Source of the DNA: Pseudonocardia sp. 73-21 | GTDB taxonomy: Bacteria; Actinomycetota; Actinomycetes; Mycobacteriales; Pseudonocardiaceae | DNA length: 64,000 nucleotides | Direction of reading: 5' to 3' | NCBI RefSeq assembly: GCF_001899645.1 | Contig: NZ_MKVV01000029.1 | Location: 1-64,000 of the forward strand | Shown: positions 53,492-64,000 of the stretch, one piece after another | Layout of the letters: each line of letters opens with the position of its first letter | Numbering within the stretch: position 1 is the first letter of the stretch | Translations under genes and position numbers: made by a program | Notes under the pieces: generated by a model | The model's database searches: none | Seen by the model: the letters and a program-made list of their open reading frames with translations, nothing else | What the model was told of the DNA's origin: nothing

Positions 53492-53972
53492 TCAGGAGGC
53501 CGACGGGTCCAGCGACAGCAGCGACTCCCCCGCCGAGACGAACCCGGCGCGGCGGTAGAACGCGGCGCTGCCGGCCGTCGGGGCGAGCAGCAGGCGCCGG
53601 TAGCGACGCTCGCGGGCGTGCTCGACCGCTGCGTTCAGCAGCGCGCCGGGCACGCCGCGGTCGGCGAACGACGCGAGCACGAACGCGTTGCCGACGTGCC
53701 CGATCCGACCTCCGCGCGAACCGGGCCGCGGCATGTGGACGATCTCGACCACGTTGATCGAGCCGATCGCGGTGAACCCCTGCCGCGGGGTGCCCACCTC
53801 GGCCAGCCAGAACGTGCGCCGAGGCAGCTCCATCCGCCACCACTGCCCGAACGCGGCCTCGAACCCCGGATCGTCGACCGACCGGCCGCTGCGCTCCTCC
53901 AGCCAGGACCGGCGCAGCGCGGCGAGCGCGGCCATGTCGCGCTCGTCCGCCACCCGGATCGTGAAGTCGCTG

Positions 53973-53980
<8 letters not shown>
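53492..53980 (-). CDS. GNAT family N-acetyltransferase
   Basis: A 162-residue acetyltransferase. The acetyl-CoA loop region is IGHVGNAFVLASFADRGVPG and the C-terminal strand is LLLAPTAGSAAFYRRAGF. GTG start at 53980 overlaps the radical SAM gene by eight bases, so translation is coupled. Substrate unknown. Confidence 0.88.
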
Positions 53981-55910
<1,930 letters not shown>

Positions 55911-56002
55911 GACGATCCAGGGTAGCCCCGGCCCGGGGGGCCGGCCTGCCCACCCGGGGATGCGACCGAACCGGGCACCCGCGACGACCGAACGTCGCAG
56001 CG

Positions 56003-56884
56003 ATGAACGAGTCCTTCTGCCGCGTCGGCCCCGTCGAGCTGTGCTACGAGTCGATCGGCGACCCACGGCGGCCCACCGTCCTGCTGATCATGGGCCTGGG
56101 CCTGTCGCTGGACTGGTGGCGCGACGGCTTCTGCGCCGATCTCGCCGCCCGCGGCTTCCACGTCGTGCGGTTCGACAACCGCGACGTCGGACGCTCCACC
56201 CACCTGTCCGGCCCGGGCATCTCGGGGCTGCAGTTCGTCCGCCGCCGCGCGAAGCCCGTCTACACGCTCGGCGACATGGCCGACGACGCCGCCGGACTCA
56301 TCGCGCACGTGGCCCCCGACGGCGCACACGTCGCCGGGGCGTCGCTGGGATCGATGGTGGCCCAGGAGGTGGCCATCCGGCACCCCGCCCGCACCCGCTC
56401 GCTCGTCTCCGTCATGGGGCGGCCCGGGGACGGCCGCACCGGCAAGGTCGCCCTGCGGATGGTCCCGGAGTTCCTCCGGCCGCCGTCGGCCGATCCGGTC
56501 GAGGGCATGGTGCGCAGCTTCCACCGGATCGGCTCCGAGCGCCGCACCGCCGAGGACGACGACGACGTGCGCGTGACGATGCGCCGGTCGGCGCGCCGGG
56601 AGATCGTCGGGGACGGCAACGGCGGCGCCCGTCAGCTCGCCGCCTGCGTCGGGGAACGGGACCGCACGGCCGACCTGGGCCGGCTCACGGTGCCGGCGCT
56701 GGCCTTCCACGGCCTGCGCGACCGCGTCATCCAGCCCTCGGGTGGCCGGGCCACGGCCGCGGCGATCCCGGGCGCGGAGCTGGTGGAGGTGCCGGGGATG
56801 GGCCACGACCTGCCGCGATGGGTGTGGCCGCAGCTCATCGACGCGATCAGCCGGACGGCCGCCCGGACGACGGCGCCGGCCTGA
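56003..56884 (+). CDS. Alpha/beta hydrolase
   Basis: A 293-residue hydrolase with VLLIMGLGLSLDWW, VVRFDNRDVGRS, the nucleophile elbow VAGASLGSMVAQEVA, and acid/His in LRDRVIQ and GMGHDLP. It resembles the aclacinomycin-methylesterase/aryl-esterase group. Promoter not obvious. It converges on dapA with a strong palindrome between. Confidence 0.88.
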   Translation: MNESFCRVGPVELCYESIGDPRRPTVLLIMGLGLSLDWWRDGFCADLAARGFHVVRFDNRDVGRSTHLSGPGISGLQFVRRRAKPVYTLGDMADDAAGLIAHVAPDGAHVAGASLGSMVAQEVAIRHPARTRSLVSVMGRPGDGRTGKVALRMVPEFLRPPSADPVEGMVRSFHRIGSERRTAEDDDDVRVTMRRSARREIVGDGNGGARQLAACVGERDRTADLGRLTVPALAFHGLRDRVIQPSGGRATAAAIPGAELVEVPGMGHDLPRWVWPQLIDAISRTAARTTAPA

Positions 56885-56893
56885 CGGCCGGTC

Positions 56894-56933
56894 GTGCGCG
56901 GATATCGGTGCTACAGCACTGATATCCGCGCAC
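56894..56933. terminator. 40-base near-perfect palindrome between convergent genes
   Basis: Nineteen-base arms (56894-56912, 56915-56933) pair with only one G-U mismatch around a 2-base centre; the outer part is GTGCGCGGATATC. It lies between the hydrolase and dapA stops and probably terminates both transcripts. Confidence 0.65.
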
Positions 56934-56950
56934 GGGTGGCGCAGCCGCGA

Positions 56951-57826
56951 TCAGAGCAGGCCCGCTGAGCGCAGCGACGCCCGGACGTCCTCGTGGTAGG
57001 CCTCGTCGAGCGGCACCAGCGGCAGCCGGATCCCGCTCTGGATCAGCCCGATCTCCGCGAGTGCCCACTTGACCGGGATCGGGTTGGGCTCGACGAACAG
57101 CGACCGGTGCAGGCCCGCGATGTCGGCGTCGATCGTGGCGGCCAGCTCGGCGTCACCGGCCAGCGCCGCGGCACACATGCGGGCCATGGCCGCGGGCGCG
57201 ACGTTGGCCGTCACCGAGATGTCGCCGTGGAAGCCGGCCAGGATGCTCGCCCGGGCCGTGGCGTCGTCACCGGAGTAGAGGGCGAAGTCCGGCAGTTCCA
57301 GCGCGACGAGGTCGCGGACACGGTCGAGATCGCCCAGCGCCTCCTTGATCCCGACGATGTTCGGCACCCCGGCCAGCCGCGCCACGGTGGACGGCAGCAT
57401 GTCGACGGCCGTGCGGCCGGGCACGTTGTAGAGGATCTGCGGGATGTCGACGGCCTCGGCGACGGCCTTGAAGTGCCGGTAGAGGCCCTCCTGCGGGGGC
57501 TTGTTGTAGTACGGCGTGACGAGCAGCGCGGCGTCGGCCCCGGCGGCCCTCGCGGCCTCCGTCAGGTGGATGGCCTCGCTCGTGCTGTTGGCGCCGGTGC
57601 CCGCGATGATCGGCACGCGACCCGCGGCGACGTCGATCGTGCGGCGGATGACCTCGGTGTGCTCGGGGACCGCGAGCGTGGCCGACTCCCCGGTGGTACC
57701 GACCGACACGATCGCGGACGTGCCGGCCTCGATCTGCCGGTCGACCACCTTGGCCAGCGCCTCGTGGTCGACCGAGCCGTCCTCACGCATCGGGGTGACC
57801 AGGGCGACGATGCTGCCGGTGATCAT
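56951..57826 (-). CDS. dapA: 4-hydroxy-tetrahydrodipicolinate synthase, proteobacterial type
   Basis: A 291-residue class I lyase condensing pyruvate and aspartate semialdehyde. The residues fall at E. coli DapA numbering with no gaps: T44/T45 (GTTGES), Y107 (TPYYNKPP), Y133 and R138 (YNVPGRT), Schiff-base K161 (GIKEALGD). The start [13 protein letters not shown] is that of the enterobacterial enzyme, unlike the usual actinobacterial DapA. No other lysine genes are near. It may be a second, acquired copy or a related lyase. Confidence 0.85.
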   Translation of the reverse strand: MITGSIVALVTPMREDGSVDHEALAKVVDRQIEAGTSAIVSVGTTGESATLAVPEHTEVIRRTIDVAAGRVPIIAGTGANSTSEAIHLTEAARAAGADAALLVTPYYNKPPQEGLYRHFKAVAEAVDIPQILYNVPGRTAVDMLPSTVARLAGVPNIVGIKEALGDLDRVRDLVALELPDFALYSGDDATARASILAGFHGDISVTANVAPAAMARMCAAALAGDAELAATIDADIAGLHRSLFVEPNPIPVKWALAEIGLIQSGIRLPLVPLDEAYHEDVRASLRSAGLL

Positions 57827-57928
57827 GACTGTGTGGCCTCCGCTCCGGGCCGCGCGGCCCCGCCGTAACGGTACGCGGGAGCGGCCGGATCCCCGCTACC
57901 GTCGACCCACCGGGTGGGAGGAGGAGCC

Positions 57929-60121
57929 GTGCGTCACCGAACTCCCGTGCTGCTCGCGGGCGCCGGACTCGCCGCTCTGGCCGCCGCCGCGCTGGTGCTG
58001 CCGTGGCGGCGCCCGGCCGGGGCGCCGGTGCTGCTCGTGCCGGGCCCCACCGTCGCGCTCGACGGGGGGACGACGGCGGGCTGGCAGGTCGTCGGGCCGA
58101 CCGGGGTCGGGGTGGTCGTGGGAACGGCCCTGCTCGCCGTCGTGGCGACCGTCGCGGCGTGGCCGTTCGCCCGGGCCGCGGTGGCCGCCGCCGGAGGCTC
58201 GGCCGTGGCGGCCGGTGTCACGGGGCTGTTGGGCGGCACCGGGATGCCGGACCTCGGGATCGCGGGGCTCTCGATCACGGGGCCCTGGGTCACGGGGCCC
58301 TGGATCACGGTGCTGGTCGGGACCGGGGCGGCGGTGTGCGCCGTAGCCGGTGTGGCCGTACCCGCGACGTCGATCCGGCGGTGGGGTGTCGCCGCGGCCG
58401 CCGTTGTGCTCGGCGCCGCTGCGACGACCGTGGTGGCCGGGCCGCCGCAGGCCGCCGTGGTCGCCGACGGCCCGTTCGTCAGGCTGCGCGGCCTCGACCG
58501 CCCCGCCACCCTGACGGTGCTGGACGGGGCCGCGGCGGTCGTGGACGTCGACGGGCTGACCGGTGCCGCCGAACCCTCCCCGCTCCTGGCCCGCGTCCCC
58601 GACGGCGACCGCGGCCATCCCCTGGGCGTCCTCGGCGTGGCCGGGAACCGCGTCGCGCGCTGGGTCGCCCCCGGCGCCGTCATGGTCACCGGGCTGAGCG
58701 CCGGCGACCCGGTGGCCGTGCGCATCCGCGACGTGGCCGCGGCCGGGCGCGTCGGCGACGACGGCTCGGTGTGGCTGCGGGCCGTCGGCGACCCGCCGGA
58801 CACGGTGCGCCGGCTCGTCCTCGCCTCCTACGACGGGCCGCAGAACCTCGCGGCCACCTACCTGCCGGTGGTCACGATCGACGCTCCCACGAGCGGCGAA
58901 CGGCTCGACGTCACGACGTTGCGCCCGGTCCGCGGCGGCGCCATCGGCGCCACGGCGTCCACGAGCGGCGTCCGGATCGACCGCGTCACCCCGAGGCCGA
59001 ACGCGCTCGAGGTCGCCACGCTGGTCGGCGGCCTCGACCCCACGTGCGGCCTCACCGCCGACCCCCGCACCGCCTTCCTGCCCACGGCGACCCCGCCGGC
59101 TCCGGACGCACAGGGCGGGGTGTGGTTCGCCTCCGGTGACCGGCTGGTCCGCCTCGGGCCCGACGGGCTCCTGCGGGCCGTGGCGGCACCGGTGCCCGGC
59201 CCGGTGTCGGACCTCGTCGCCACCCCCGACGGCGCGCTCGTGCTGGCCACGGGGACCTCGGTGTGGCGGCTGCCCGACGCGGTCGCGGCCCTGGTCCCAC
59301 TGCCCGTGACGCCAGCCGGTTGCGCGGCCGCTCCCCCGGCCGTCGGGCCGCCGGCGCGGTTCACGCCCGTCGCGAACACCGCGGGCGATCCGTTGGGGGT
59401 GCCGCTGGACGTGGCCGGTCGCTGGGCGAGCGGCCGGCTCGGCACCGGTGCGATCGTCGCGCTCTCCCCCGACGGCGGGAGCACCCCGCTCGGCCGACGG
59501 CTGGACGGCGAGCTCGGCCCCGTCGTCCCGGACGGGACGGGCGGCGTGTGGTGGCTGGAGACCACCGATGGGCGCGCGGCGCTGGTGCACGGCCGGCCCG
59601 GGATGCCCGAGCAGCGCTTCCCCGCCGTGGACCTGCCGGACCGGCCGGCCCTGCTCAGCGACCTCGGCGGCCGGCCCCCGCTGGTCGGCACCGCCGGGGG
59701 CGCGTTCCGGATCGACGGAGGCATCGCGCAGCGCGTGGTGGCGGGGCGGATCGACGGCGGCGTCGTGCGCCCCGACGGGCGCGGCTGGGTGCTCGCCGAC
59801 GGCCGCCTGCTGGCCCTGGACGGCGACCGGGTGCTCGGTCCCGTGATCGACGCGGGAACCGGGCGCGACGACGCGGGGCCCGTGGTGGTGCAGCTGGCGA
59901 AGGGCGTGGCCGCGAACCGGCTCGGGCTCCCCCGCGCCCACATCGTCCTCGACGCGTCCGGGCGCGCGGTGGTCGTCTCCGACGGGGTGGCGCTCGCGGT
60001 CACCACCGACGGTGCGGTCACGGTGGTGGCGCAGGATCCGCGCCTCGACACGCTGTTCACGGTGGAGGGCGGGCTCGTCCGGTTCGACGAGGGGACGCTG
60101 CAGCGGGTGGACCTGCCCTGA
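57929..60121 (+). CDS. Membrane-anchored beta-propeller-like protein
   Basis: A 730-residue protein. The first 190 residues hold about five hydrophobic segments; the remaining 540 are composed of short strands with repeated Gly-Val-Trp, Asp-Gly and Pro-Asp-Gly turns (for example GGVWFASGDRLVRLGPDG, GGVWWLETTDG), typical of NHL/six-bladed propellers facing outside. GGGAGGAGG precedes the GTG start. No enzyme motif recognised. It is divergent from dapA across about 100 bases. Confidence 0.75.
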   Translation: MRHRTPVLLAGAGLAALAAAALVLPWRRPAGAPVLLVPGPTVALDGGTTAGWQVVGPTGVGVVVGTALLAVVATVAAWPFARAAVAAAGGSAVAAGVTGLLGGTGMPDLGIAGLSITGPWVTGPWITVLVGTGAAVCAVAGVAVPATSIRRWGVAAAAVVLGAAATTVVAGPPQAAVVADGPFVRLRGLDRPATLTVLDGAAAVVDVDGLTGAAEPSPLLARVPDGDRGHPLGVLGVAGNRVARWVAPGAVMVTGLSAGDPVAVRIRDVAAAGRVGDDGSVWLRAVGDPPDTVRRLVLASYDGPQNLAATYLPVVTIDAPTSGERLDVTTLRPVRGGAIGATASTSGVRIDRVTPRPNALEVATLVGGLDPTCGLTADPRTAFLPTATPPAPDAQGGVWFASGDRLVRLGPDGLLRAVAAPVPGPVSDLVATPDGALVLATGTSVWRLPDAVAALVPLPVTPAGCAAAPPAVGPPARFTPVANTAGDPLGVPLDVAGRWASGRLGTGAIVALSPDGGSTPLGRRLDGELGPVVPDGTGGVWWLETTDGRAALVHGRPGMPEQRFPAVDLPDRPALLSDLGGRPPLVGTAGGAFRIDGGIAQRVVAGRIDGGVVRPDGRGWVLADGRLLALDGDRVLGPVIDAGTGRDDAGPVVVQLAKGVAANRLGLPRAHIVLDASGRAVVVSDGVALAVTTDGAVTVVAQDPRLDTLFTVEGGLVRFDEGTLQRVDLP

Positions 60122-60124
60122 GGC

Positions 60125-60916
60125 TCAGCCCCAGGCGGCGCGCACCCGGTTGCCCGCGGTGGTGATGCGGCGGGCCGTGGCGGCCAGCACGATCACGACG
60201 GCGATGGCCCCGGTGACGACGACGGCGGGAGGCGGGTCGTTGAGCGCGATCCCGGCCAGCGCCCACACGGTGGCCGCCGCGTAGGCCGCGACCGCGGTGC
60301 CCGAGAGCACGACCCACGCGACGATCGCGGCGGCGGCGAGCAGCACGACCACGGCGGCGATGGCGGCGAGCGCGTTGTCGCCGGGCAGCCCGGCCCACAC
60401 CCCGGTGGCGGCGGTGCCGAGCACGGTGGCCAGCGAGACCCAGCCGGTGTAGAGCGCCACCGGGCCGCGGAACAGCACCCGCTCGCGGACGTCGGCCGCG
60501 GGCTCGTGGCTCAGCCGCCCGAACACGACGGCCAGCGTCACCAGGAGCGCGATGATGACCAGCTCGGCGAGGAGGACGGCCCGCCCGCCGAAGGCGAGGA
60601 TCCACAGCGGGTTGAACACCGCCGACGCCGCCATCCACCAGCCGGTGCGGCGGTGGACCTCGCGGCTGCGCTGCGCCGGGAGGAGCTGGTAGACCGCGTA
60701 CGCGAGGAACCCGAGGTAGATCAGCCCCCAGATCGAGAACGCCCAGCCCGCCGCGAGCAGCGGCGTGCGGTAGTCGTTGGCCACCACACCCATCGACTCG
60801 CCGAAGGCGCCGCTCCCCCCGAGCCCACCCACCACGATCTGGACGACGGCGAGCACCGCCACCACGGAGCTCCGCACGAGATCGACACGGGCGGAGCGGG
60901 GAGAGATGACCGTCAT
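60125..60916 (-). CDS. TspO/MBR-like tryptophan-rich sensory protein
   Basis: A 263-residue membrane protein with about seven segments; WAFSIWGLIYLGFLAYAVYQ and GWWMAASAVFNPLWILAF match the TspO/MBR core. Typical TspO proteins are about 160 residues, so extra segments follow. It may bind porphyrins or other small ligands. The ATG at 60916 is preferred to an upstream ATG at 60943. Confidence 0.8.
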   Translation of the reverse strand: MTVISPRSARVDLVRSSVVAVLAVVQIVVGGLGGSGAFGESMGVVANDYRTPLLAAGWAFSIWGLIYLGFLAYAVYQLLPAQRSREVHRRTGWWMAASAVFNPLWILAFGGRAVLLAELVIIALLVTLAVVFGRLSHEPAADVRERVLFRGPVALYTGWVSLATVLGTAATGVWAGLPGDNALAAIAAVVVLLAAAAIVAWVVLSGTAVAAYAAATVWALAGIALNDPPPAVVVTGAIAVVIVLAATARRITTAGNRVRAAWG

Positions 60917-61009
60917 GACCACATCATCGACCCGGCCGGGCAACGGGGCTACCCGAGTCGCCTGACAGGTTCAACCGAGATTCCCCACGCGTCGTCGAAG
61001 CCCGGCGCG

Positions 61010-61813
61010 TCATCGCAGCAGCAGCGCGTCGAGGCGCCGCGAGGCCACCGCCACCCCGCCGCCGATCATGACGACGAAGTACGCCAGGTGCCCGAGCAGC
61101 CCGAGGCCGACCACCCCGGTGGTGAGCCCCCGCATCAGCTCCACCGCGTGGAACAGCGGCAGGCACTCCACCACGATCTGCAGCCACCGCGGGTACACCG
61201 ACAGCGGGTAGAAGGTGGTGGAGAACAGGAACATCGGCAGGATCGCGAGCGTGACCAGGTCGAAGTCCTGCCACGACCGCATGAACGACGTGGCCGCCAT
61301 GCCCACCGCGGCGAACGCGAACGCCACCACCAGCGCCGCCGGCAGGGCCAGCAGCGCCCACGGCGAGGCCAGCAGCCCGAACCCGGCCATCACCGACAGG
61401 AAGCCCAGCGCATACAGCCCCCCGCGGATCAGGGCCCAGCCGATCTCCCCCAGCGCGACGTCGACGGGCCCGAGCGGCGTGGCCAGCATCGCGTCGTAGA
61501 GCCGCGCGTACTTGAGCTTGAAGAACACGTTGTAGGTGGAGTCGAACACCGCCCCGTTCATCGCCGACGCGGCGAGCAGCCCGGGCGCGATGAACGCGGC
61601 GTAGCTGATCGGCCGCCCGTCCGGGCCGGGCAGGGCGCCGACGAGCGACCCGAGCCCCTGCCCCATCGCGACGAGGTAGAACACCGGCTCGAAGAACCCG
61701 GACAGGAACGCGAGCCAGGCCCGGCGTGACGCGGTGGTCGAGCGCAGGATCAGCGCACCGGGTCGCCCGGCGTAACCGCCCGCCGGCAGGAACCGCCAGA
61801 TCAACGGCGTCAC
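61010..61813 (-). CDS. ABC-2 type transporter permease
   Basis: A 267-residue, six-segment permease with FFEPVFYLVAMGQGLGSLVG and MFLFSTTFYPLSVYPRWLQ, of the DrrB/NodJ type. Its GTG start overlaps the stop of the second permease (GTGA). It is the last gene of the three-gene exporter operon. Substrate unknown; such systems export drugs, lipids or polysaccharides. Confidence 0.9.
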   Translation of the reverse strand: MTPLIWRFLPAGGYAGRPGALILRSTTASRRAWLAFLSGFFEPVFYLVAMGQGLGSLVGALPGPDGRPISYAAFIAPGLLAASAMNGAVFDSTYNVFFKLKYARLYDAMLATPLGPVDVALGEIGWALIRGGLYALGFLSVMAGFGLLASPWALLALPAALVVAFAFAAVGMAATSFMRSWQDFDLVTLAILPMFLFSTTFYPLSVYPRWLQIVVECLPLFHAVELMRGLTTGVVGLGLLGHLAYFVVMIGGGVAVASRRLDALLLR

Positions 61814-62619
61814 CGGGCCAGCCTCCTCGTGAACAGCCGCGTGGCCAGCACGACGCCCACCGCCAGCAACGCCGACAGGTAGGCGAGGTGGCCGAGGGCC
61901 GGGAAGAGCGTCCAGCGCCCCAGCGCGGCCATGCGGGCCAGCTCGGTGCCGTGCCACAGCGGCGACACCCAGGCCAGTGGCCGGACCACCGCCGGCAGCC
62001 GGTCGACCGGGAAGAACGTGCCGGAGAACAGCGTCATCGGGATGACCACGAACCGGAAGATGACGTTGAACGCGCCGCCCTCGGTCTCGACGGTGGCGGC
62101 GAACGCCGTGACCAGCGACGCCACCGCGGCGCCGGTGAGCACGGCCGCCAGCAGCGACACCACGATGCCCGGCCCGGTGACGCCGCCGACCAGCGCGATG
62201 ACCACGATGTAGATCGCGCCGGACCCGGCCATCTTGGCCGCCACCCAGGCGAGGTGGCCGAGCGCGACCTGGCCCGGGGTGATCGGCCCGGCCGTCATCG
62301 CGTGGTAGATCCGCTGCCACTTGAAGCCCGACAGCACCGGGTAGGTGGACTCGAACGCCGCGCTCTGCACCGCCGACACCGCCAGCAGCGCCGGAGCGAG
62401 GTAGACCAGGTACGACACCCCGCCGGTGGCCGCGGCCGCGCCGCCCCCGCGGTCGACCAACGAACCGAAGCCGACGCCGAACGCCAGCAGGAACAGCAGC
62501 GGCTGCAGCACCGACGACACGGCCGTCGCTCGCCAGTTGCGCCGGTACCACGTCCAGAAGTGCTCGACGACGATCAGCACGCCGCGGCCGTAACCGGGTG
62601 GGGCCAACGAGGAGGTCAT
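61810..62619 (-). CDS. ABC-2 type transporter permease
   Basis: A 269-residue permease of the same family as its neighbour (YLAPALLAVSAVQSAAFEST, MTLFSGTFFPVDRLPAVVR). The ATG shares one base with the ATPase TGA (TGATG). Two non-identical permeases plus one ATPase form a heterodimeric exporter. Confidence 0.92.
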   Translation of the reverse strand: MTSSLAPPGYGRGVLIVVEHFWTWYRRNWRATAVSSVLQPLLFLLAFGVGFGSLVDRGGGAAAATGGVSYLVYLAPALLAVSAVQSAAFESTYPVLSGFKWQRIYHAMTAGPITPGQVALGHLAWVAAKMAGSGAIYIVVIALVGGVTGPGIVVSLLAAVLTGAAVASLVTAFAATVETEGGAFNVIFRFVVIPMTLFSGTFFPVDRLPAVVRPLAWVSPLWHGTELARMAALGRWTLFPALGHLAYLSALLAVGVVLATRLFTRRLAR

Positions 62620-63542
62620 CAGTCCACCAGCGTCCGGCCCGTGAGCCGCAGGAACACGTCCTCCAGCGACGAGCGACGCACCAGCGACGACTGCGGCCGG
62701 TGCCCGGCGCGATGGACCTCGCCCTGGGTGTGCTCGCCGTCGGCCGTGTAGAGCAGCATCCGGTCGGGCAGCTCCTCCACCCGCTCGGCCAGCGGCTCCA
62801 GCTCGGCCGCCGCCGGGCGCAGCTCGGGATCGAACCGCAGCTCCAGCACCTCGCGGGTGGAGTGCCGGGCGATCAGCTCCGAGGGCGAGCCCTCCGCGAC
62901 GATCACCCCGCCGTCCATGACGACCAGCCGGTCGCACAGCTGCTCGGCCTCGTCCATGTAGTGGGTGGTGATGATCTGCGTGACGCCCTCGCGCTTGAGC
63001 CGGTAGAGGCGCTCCCACAGCAGGTGGCGGGCCTGCGGGTCGAGCCCCGTGGTGGGCTCGTCGAGCAGCAGCAGCTCGGGGTCGTTGACCAGGGCGCGGG
63101 CGATGGTGAGGCGCCGCTTCATACCGCCCGACAAGGGCTCGACGGGATCGTCGGCGCGGTCGGTGAGCCGCGCGAACTCCATCAGCTCGGTGGCCTTCTC
63201 CCGCACGTGCGCCTTCGACAGCCCGAAGTACCGGCCGTAGATCTGCAGGTTCTGCCGGACGGTGAGCTCGGCGTCGAGGTTGTCGAGCTGCGGCACCACG
63301 CCGATGCGGGCCCGGATGCGCGGGCCGTCGGCGGCCGGGTCGAGGCCCAGGACCTGCAATGACCCGCCGGTGCGCGGCGACACGCAGCCGATCATCCGCA
63401 TCGTGGACGACTTGCCCGCGCCGTTGGGCCCGAGGAACCCGAACACCTCACCGCGCGCGACGTCGACGTCCACGCCCCGCACCGCCTCGAACTCCCCGAA
63501 GCGCTTGCGCAGTCCCCGGGCCTGGACCAGTCCGTCCCCCAT
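62619..63542 (-). CDS. ABC transporter ATP-binding protein
   Basis: A 307-residue ATPase with Walker A FLGPNGAGKSST, signature LSGGM, Walker B LLLLDEPTTGLD and H-loop TTHYMDEA, plus a C-terminal DrrA-like regulatory extension. It energises the two permeases encoded downstream. ATG 63542 is chosen over GTG 63566; neither has a strong ribosome site. Confidence 0.93.
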   Translation of the reverse strand: MGDGLVQARGLRKRFGEFEAVRGVDVDVARGEVFGFLGPNGAGKSSTMRMIGCVSPRTGGSLQVLGLDPAADGPRIRARIGVVPQLDNLDAELTVRQNLQIYGRYFGLSKAHVREKATELMEFARLTDRADDPVEPLSGGMKRRLTIARALVNDPELLLLDEPTTGLDPQARHLLWERLYRLKREGVTQIITTHYMDEAEQLCDRLVVMDGGVIVAEGSPSELIARHSTREVLELRFDPELRPAAAELEPLAERVEELPDRMLLYTADGEHTQGEVHRAGHRPQSSLVRRSSLEDVFLRLTGRTLVD

Positions 63543-63578
63543 GTCGGAGACGGTAACCGGGATCACCGACGGAACCGG

Positions 63579-63866
63579 TCAGGGAAGGAGGCGCACCTGG
63601 AACCAGTGCCCGTCGCGCACGTCGCCCGGGCCCAGGCGCAGGGCGCCCGGGAAGCGGCCGACCTCGGTCCAGCCCTGACGGCGGTAGAACTCCGGCAGGG
63701 TCGTGCCGCCGCGGACCGAGCGCAGCAGGTGCTCCAGGCCCAGCCCGCGGGCATCGGCCGCGACGGCGTCGAGCAGCGCTGCGCCCCGTCCGCGCCTCTG
63801 GGCGTCGGGGTGCACCAGTGCTTCTTCGAGCCCCTGGTGCACGTGCTCCACCAGGGTGGGTGTCAC
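63579..63866 (-). CDS. Half-length GNAT acetyltransferase coupled to ndk
   Basis: A 95-residue protein with only the C-terminal GNAT half: [20 protein letters not shown] (acetyl-CoA loop) and [16 protein letters not shown]. The N-terminal strands and helices that complete the fold are absent. The GTG start overlaps the ndk stop as GTGA, so it is translated with ndk. It may be a remnant or a dimer-forming small acetyltransferase. Confidence 0.7.
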   Translation of the reverse strand: MTPTLVEHVHQGLEEALVHPDAQRRGRGAALLDAVAADARGLGLEHLLRSVRGGTTLPEFYRRQGWTEVGRFPGALRLGPGDVRDGHWFQVRLLP

Positions 63867-64000
63867 AGGTTCGGGAACCAGAGCTTGATCTCCCGGGCGG
63901 CGCTCTCGGGGGAGTCGGAGCCGTGCACGAGGTTGAACTGGGTCTCGAGCCCGAAGTCGCCGCGGATGGTGCCGGGCGTGGCCTTCTCGACGGGGTCGGT
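63863..64000 (-). CDS. ndk: Nucleoside diphosphate kinase, 5' end outside window
   Basis: The last 45 residues, ending [20 protein letters not shown] then FPNL, include the phosphorylated active-site histidine of NDK. The N-terminus lies beyond the right edge. NDK equilibrates nucleoside triphosphates. In M. tuberculosis ndk lies next to rne; here 22 kb separate them. Confidence 0.96.
   Translation of the reverse strand, partial: TDPVEKATPGTIRGDFGLETQFNLVHGSDSPESAAREIKLWFPNL

Noticed and set aside
58260..58310. Short GGGGCCCTGG repeats in the propeller gene
   Set aside because: They encode a membrane-segment repeat (TGPWVTGPWIT) and look like ordinary coding redundancy.

Overview
The window is one contiguous piece of a high-GC actinobacterial chromosome. 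Codons end mostly in G or C, GTG starts are frequent and neighbouring genes often overlap as ATGA or GTGA. The conserved backbone (alpha-E protein, ATP-grasp protein, rpsT, holA, comEC, comEA, degV, octT, gpgP, rsfS, nadD, proB, obg, rpmA, rplU, rne, ndk) follows, from memory, the gene order of Mycobacterium tuberculosis from about Rv2410c to Rv2445c. The accessory content is not mycobacterial. A member of the Pseudonocardiaceae, for example Pseudonocardia, is my best guess, but this rests on gene order and style only.

Layout. 1-11.6 kb: conserved block with translation, replication, DNA uptake and methylglucose-polysaccharide-type genes; thrC faces away from the block and carries a SAM riboswitch. 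11.6-17.0 kb: insertion between rsfS and nadD with DinB, cysteine dioxygenase, 13E12/HNH, Dps, a MerR/Hsp20 heat-shock pair and a hydrolase. 17.0-18.2 kb: nadD and an AlkB-like gene. 18.3-34.6 kb: accessory block with TetR/SPW, a decayed mycothiol-dependent enzyme gene, hemerythrin, a large SARP-type regulator coupled to a VWA/CoxE gene, a two-component operon, MoxR, a decayed AbiEi/DUF559 gene, a RecQ-phosphoribosyltransferase fusion, a Ddn-like protein and a methyltransferase. 34.7-42.1 kb: conserved proB-obg-rpmA-rplU, rne and the TIGR03936 gene. 42.1-54.0 kb: second large insertion, with a D-amino-acid dehydratase-like enzyme, TAXI lipoprotein, amino-acid permease, CBS/DUF294 nucleotidyltransferase, the giant FHA-IDO-reductase-cytochrome b5 protein, CBS, DUF1206 and GNAT. 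54-64 kb: TIGR03960 radical SAM gene, hydrolase, an E. coli-type dapA, a membrane propeller protein, a TspO-like protein, an ABC-2 exporter, half a GNAT gene and the end of ndk.

The most striking object is the 1,246-residue protein at about 48.2-52.0 kb. It joins an FHA domain, a complete indoleamine 2,3-dioxygenase-like domain, a P450-reductase-type FAD/NADPH module, a cytochrome b5 domain and an unrecognised helical tail. It looks like a self-sufficient, possibly phosphothreonine-regulated heme dioxygenase, translationally linked to a CBS-domain protein. Its substrate is unknown.

The genome has repeatedly opened conserved operons at this locus. rsfS is separated from nadD, nadD from proB with no proA in the window, TIGR03936 from its radical SAM partner, and MoxR from its CoxE partner. 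Two decayed genes, a half-length GNAT and short gene fragments mark the accessory segments. No tRNA, rRNA, CRISPR array, transposase or integrase was recognised.
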